Below, in pieces: positions 62,154 to 64,000 of a DNA stretch of 64,000 nt. Under the pieces are notes generated by a model. The model saw only the letters and a program-made list of their open reading frames with translations, did no database searches and was not told the DNA's origin. Positions within the stretch are counted from its first letter, which is position 1. Each line of letters opens with the position of its first letter. The stretch is taken from contig CANRFZ010000001.1 in the NCBI GenBank assembly GCA_947630025.1, positions 1-64,000 on the forward strand. Reading direction: 5' to 3'. The translations under genes were made by a program, and so were the position numbers. Origin of the DNA: an uncultured Lachnospiraceae bacterium. Lineage in GTDB: Bacteria > Bacillota > Clostridia > Lachnospirales > Lachnospiraceae.

Positions 62154-63035
62154 TCACCTGTACCGTTTCACTTCCTTTAGCTCCTCGTACAACGCCTTAT
62201 AGTTTTCGTACCGCACGCCGCTGATGCGGCCCGCTGCCACGGCTTCCTTGACGCCGCAGCCCGGCTCGCTGATGTGGGCGCAGCCGCTGAATCTGCAGTA
62301 CGGCTCGTATCTGCCGAACTCAGGATAATACTGCCCCAGCTCCTCTTTCGTGATCTCCGAGATGTCCAGCGAGGTAAAGCCCGGCGTGTCCACAATATAA
62401 GTGTCCCGGCCCAGCGCGACGATCTCCGTATGGCGTGTCGTATGCCTGCCCCGCTCGATCTTTTGGCTGATCTCGCCCGTCTCCCGGTGGGCGGAGGGCG
62501 CCAGACTGTTGATCAGGGAAGACTTCCCCACGCCGCTGGGCCCGGCTACGGCGGTGGTTCTGCCTGCCAGCACCTCCCGGACGCAGTCGATGCCACCGCC
62601 TTCCAGCGCGCTGACAAACAACACCCGATAACCGCAGGTTTCGTAAGCCCGCCGCAGCGCCTCTTTCTCATCCTCCGAGGCGATATCCTGCTTGTTAAAG
62701 CAGATCACCGCCGGCAGCTTCTGCCGCTCCATACGGATCAGAAACCTGTCCAGCAGATTAAAGTTGGGATCGGGCTTCACGATGGCAAAGATCACCAGCG
62801 CCTGATCCACATTGGCCACCGCTGGCCTGAGAAGCGAATTATGCCGCGGCAGGATGCGGAGCACATTTCCTTCCCTGTCTTTCTCATGAAGGATCTCAAA
62901 CTCCACATTGTCTCCCACCAGCGGCTTAATCTTTTCGTTCCTGAAAATTCCCTTGGCGCGGCACGCATAGACGCCCCGCCCCTCCGCATATACATAATAA
63001 AATCCGGCTATGCCTTTGATAATCTTGCCTGTCAT
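62154..63035 (-). CDS. rsgA: small ribosomal subunit biogenesis GTPase RsgA
   Basis: The 293-residue protein is a circularly permuted GTPase that matures the 30S subunit. The order is OB fold at the N-terminus, FNKQD (G4), then AGPSGVGKSSLINSL (G1), GRHTTRHTE (G2) and DTPGF (G3), with the zinc Cys/His set YCRFSGCAHISEPGCGV at the C-terminus. Length is standard. It lies next to the PASTA kinase, as in many Firmicutes. Confidence 0.97.
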   Translation of the reverse strand: MTGKIIKGIAGFYYVYAEGRGVYACRAKGIFRNEKIKPLVGDNVEFEILHEKDREGNVLRILPRHNSLLRPAVANVDQALVIFAIVKPDPNFNLLDRFLIRMERQKLPAVICFNKQDIASEDEKEALRRAYETCGYRVLFVSALEGGGIDCVREVLAGRTTAVAGPSGVGKSSLINSLAPSAHRETGEISQKIERGRHTTRHTEIVALGRDTYIVDTPGFTSLDISEITKEELGQYYPEFGRYEPYCRFSGCAHISEPGCGVKEAVAAGRISGVRYENYKALYEELKEVKRYR

Positions 63036-63059
63036 CTGCCCTCCGCGCGGCTTTTCCTA

Positions 63060-64000
63060 TCACTCCTGCACGAAATTGACTTCCCGCGTCACCGTTCTGT
63101 CCTCCGCCACCGGTTCCGTCGTGACGGTCTCGCCGGTCTCCGTGTCCGTGTAGGTGGTCGCCTCCTTCTGCACCGTAAACCGGAACGTGACCGTGCCGCT
63201 GGGGGACTTGATCCCCGTATAGTTGACCGCAATCGGAAAGCTGGCCGTCTGCGTGCTCAGAAGCTGCGTGCCGTCCGCGGCGGTCACCGTGACCTGCACC
63301 TGCATACCGTTCTGATAGTCCGGATCTTCCGTGGGCGCGGTGATCCCTTCGGCATACCGGTAAGTGACGTCCGCCGGGCCGGTGCTGACTTTGAGATCCA
63401 CCGCCGTGCCTTTCTCCACAAAGGAGCCTTCCGAATAGCTCTGGTAAAACACCTTTTCGGTCAGGGAGGCGTCCTCGTTGGCCTCGCGCGTCACCGTTCC
63501 CACGGAAAGGCCGCTCTCCACCAGATTGATGGTGGCGTCCGTCTCGTCCATCCCTACGAGGTTGGGCACTCTGACCTTATCGTCCTCCGCGCCCTGACTC
63601 ACCCGGATGGTGACGGAAGATCCTTCGGGGGCCGTCGTCTCGGCCTCGGGAGACTGGGAAATCACGCACCCGTCTTCCACCGCCGCGTCATAGCTCTCCG
63701 TCACATTGACGACGAAGCCTGCTTCCTCCAGCGCGGCGACCGCTTCGTCTCTGGCCTGCCCCGTTACGTCCGGCACAGGAACGCCCTCCTGCGCCTGCGC
63801 CACCGTCAGAACCACCACGGTGTCTTTGTCGAGCATGGCGCCGTCGCCCGCATTGGCTTTTAACACCGTGCCTTCCGCATAATCTTCGTTGACCTCATAC
63901 TGAATCTCCGGCGTCAGCCCCAGATCCAGCAGCGCGCGTTTCGCATCCTCCACGTTCAGGCCCACCACCCGGATCATCTGCACCTGCTCGGTCTGTTCCT
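63060..64000 (-). CDS. prkC: C-terminal PASTA part of Ser/Thr kinase (PrkC-like), runs off the window
   Basis: The open frame reaches the right edge, so only the C-terminal 313 residues are seen. They form repeated PASTA domains: IRVVGLNVEDAKRALLDLGL, VPVPDVTGQARDEAVAALEE, VRVPNLVGMDETDATINLVE, followed by a beta-rich tail (TYRYAEGITAPTEDPDYQNG). PASTA repeats bind muropeptides or lipid II on the outer face. The kinase domain and membrane helix should lie upstream, outside the window. Its place next to rsgA supports PrkC. Confidence 0.9.
   Translation of the reverse strand, partial: EQTEQVQMIRVVGLNVEDAKRALLDLGLTPEIQYEVNEDYAEGTVLKANAGDGAMLDKDTVVVLTVAQAQEGVPVPDVTGQARDEAVAALEEAGFVVNVTESYDAAVEDGCVISQSPEAETTAPEGSSVTIRVSQGAEDDKVRVPNLVGMDETDATINLVESGLSVGTVTREANEDASLTEKVFYQSYSEGSFVEKGTAVDLKVSTGPADVTYRYAEGITAPTEDPDYQNGMQVQVTVTAADGTQLLSTQTASFPIAVNYTGIKSPSGTVTFRFTVQKEATTYTDTETGETVTTEPVAEDRTVTREVNFVQE

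Noticed and set aside
62274-63863. A 529-residue plus-strand frame opposite rsgA and the PASTA kinase
   Set aside because: It is a GC-rich antisense shadow of two well-supported genes with no family features. Similar long plus-strand frames opposite murA, ftsZ, lgt and the histidine kinase were rejected for the same reason.

Overview
The window is a piece of a spore-forming Clostridia chromosome, most like Lachnospiraceae. It carries sigE, spoIIGA and sigG, a Gram-positive division and wall (dcw) cluster, PASTA kinase and RsgA genes, and GC-rich codon use. A foreign AT-rich element occupies about 1-25,000 and joins the GC-rich host backbone just before gdhA (25,090 onward). The placement is inferred from gene families and composition; no database was searched.

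Element, 1-25,000 (left end outside the window). Genes on the minus strand from about 7,000 to 1 form a mobilisation or conjugation operon: a 50-residue small ORF, a coiled-coil protein, a MobC-like protein, a MOBP-type relaxase, a small unknown protein, a VirB11/CpaF-type ATPase and a protein resembling the VirB4 N-terminal domain. A GC-rich non-coding stretch (7,070-7,495) is the best oriT candidate. Next come a BrnT/BrnA toxin-antitoxin pair, a HipA-like kinase flanked by 62-bp direct repeats, and a large membrane protein joining a J domain to a TSP3-like segment and a papain-like cysteine-peptidase-like domain. A Toprim protein, an AT-rich region with a DnaA box and iteron-like repeats, and a winged-helix Rep-like gene look like a replication module. 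Beside it are three DNA methyltransferase genes, a radical SAM enzyme and a zinc-ribbon protein. Three poly-G tracts (9, 9 and 10 G) lie in or before genes here; one breaks a Dam-type methyltransferase, one is in frame in a D12 methyltransferase and one precedes the Rep-like gene. The right end has a BlaI-like repressor, ParB/ParA, several XRE regulators, a candidate small RNA and a tyrosine integrase followed by six 11-bp repeats.

A striking feature of the element is a 25-bp near-perfect palindrome present six times between 2,385 and 9,490. Four copies lie inside coding sequences, always in the same frame, adding LRAxMARS or a close variant; two lie beside the HipA-like gene.

Host backbone, 25,000-64,000. 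In order: gdhA, an SH3 protein, tRNA-Arg(CCG), a DUF5688 protein, efp, aroQ-aroK-aroE, a YqeG phosphatase, nrdR behind a consensus promoter and NrdR-like box, a YlmC/YmxH protein, a Fic protein, a zinc-ribbon/SH3 protein, sigG, a REC-HD-GYP-GGDEF regulator, sigE-spoIIGA, then the dcw operon transcribed leftwards from mraZ (55.1 kb) to ftsZ (41.6 kb). The dcw operon has two penicillin-binding proteins in tandem and murA where murG often lies. Upstream are a hybrid histidine kinase, lgt, ychF, a GT28 glycosyltransferase, plsY, rsgA and the C-terminal PASTA part of a Ser/Thr kinase that runs off the window. Two non-coding repeat families are dispersed in the backbone: one abuts the start regions of aroE, sigE and ychF; the other (hairpin plus 25-bp unit) lies after ftsZ as four tandem units and after the histidine kinase as one.
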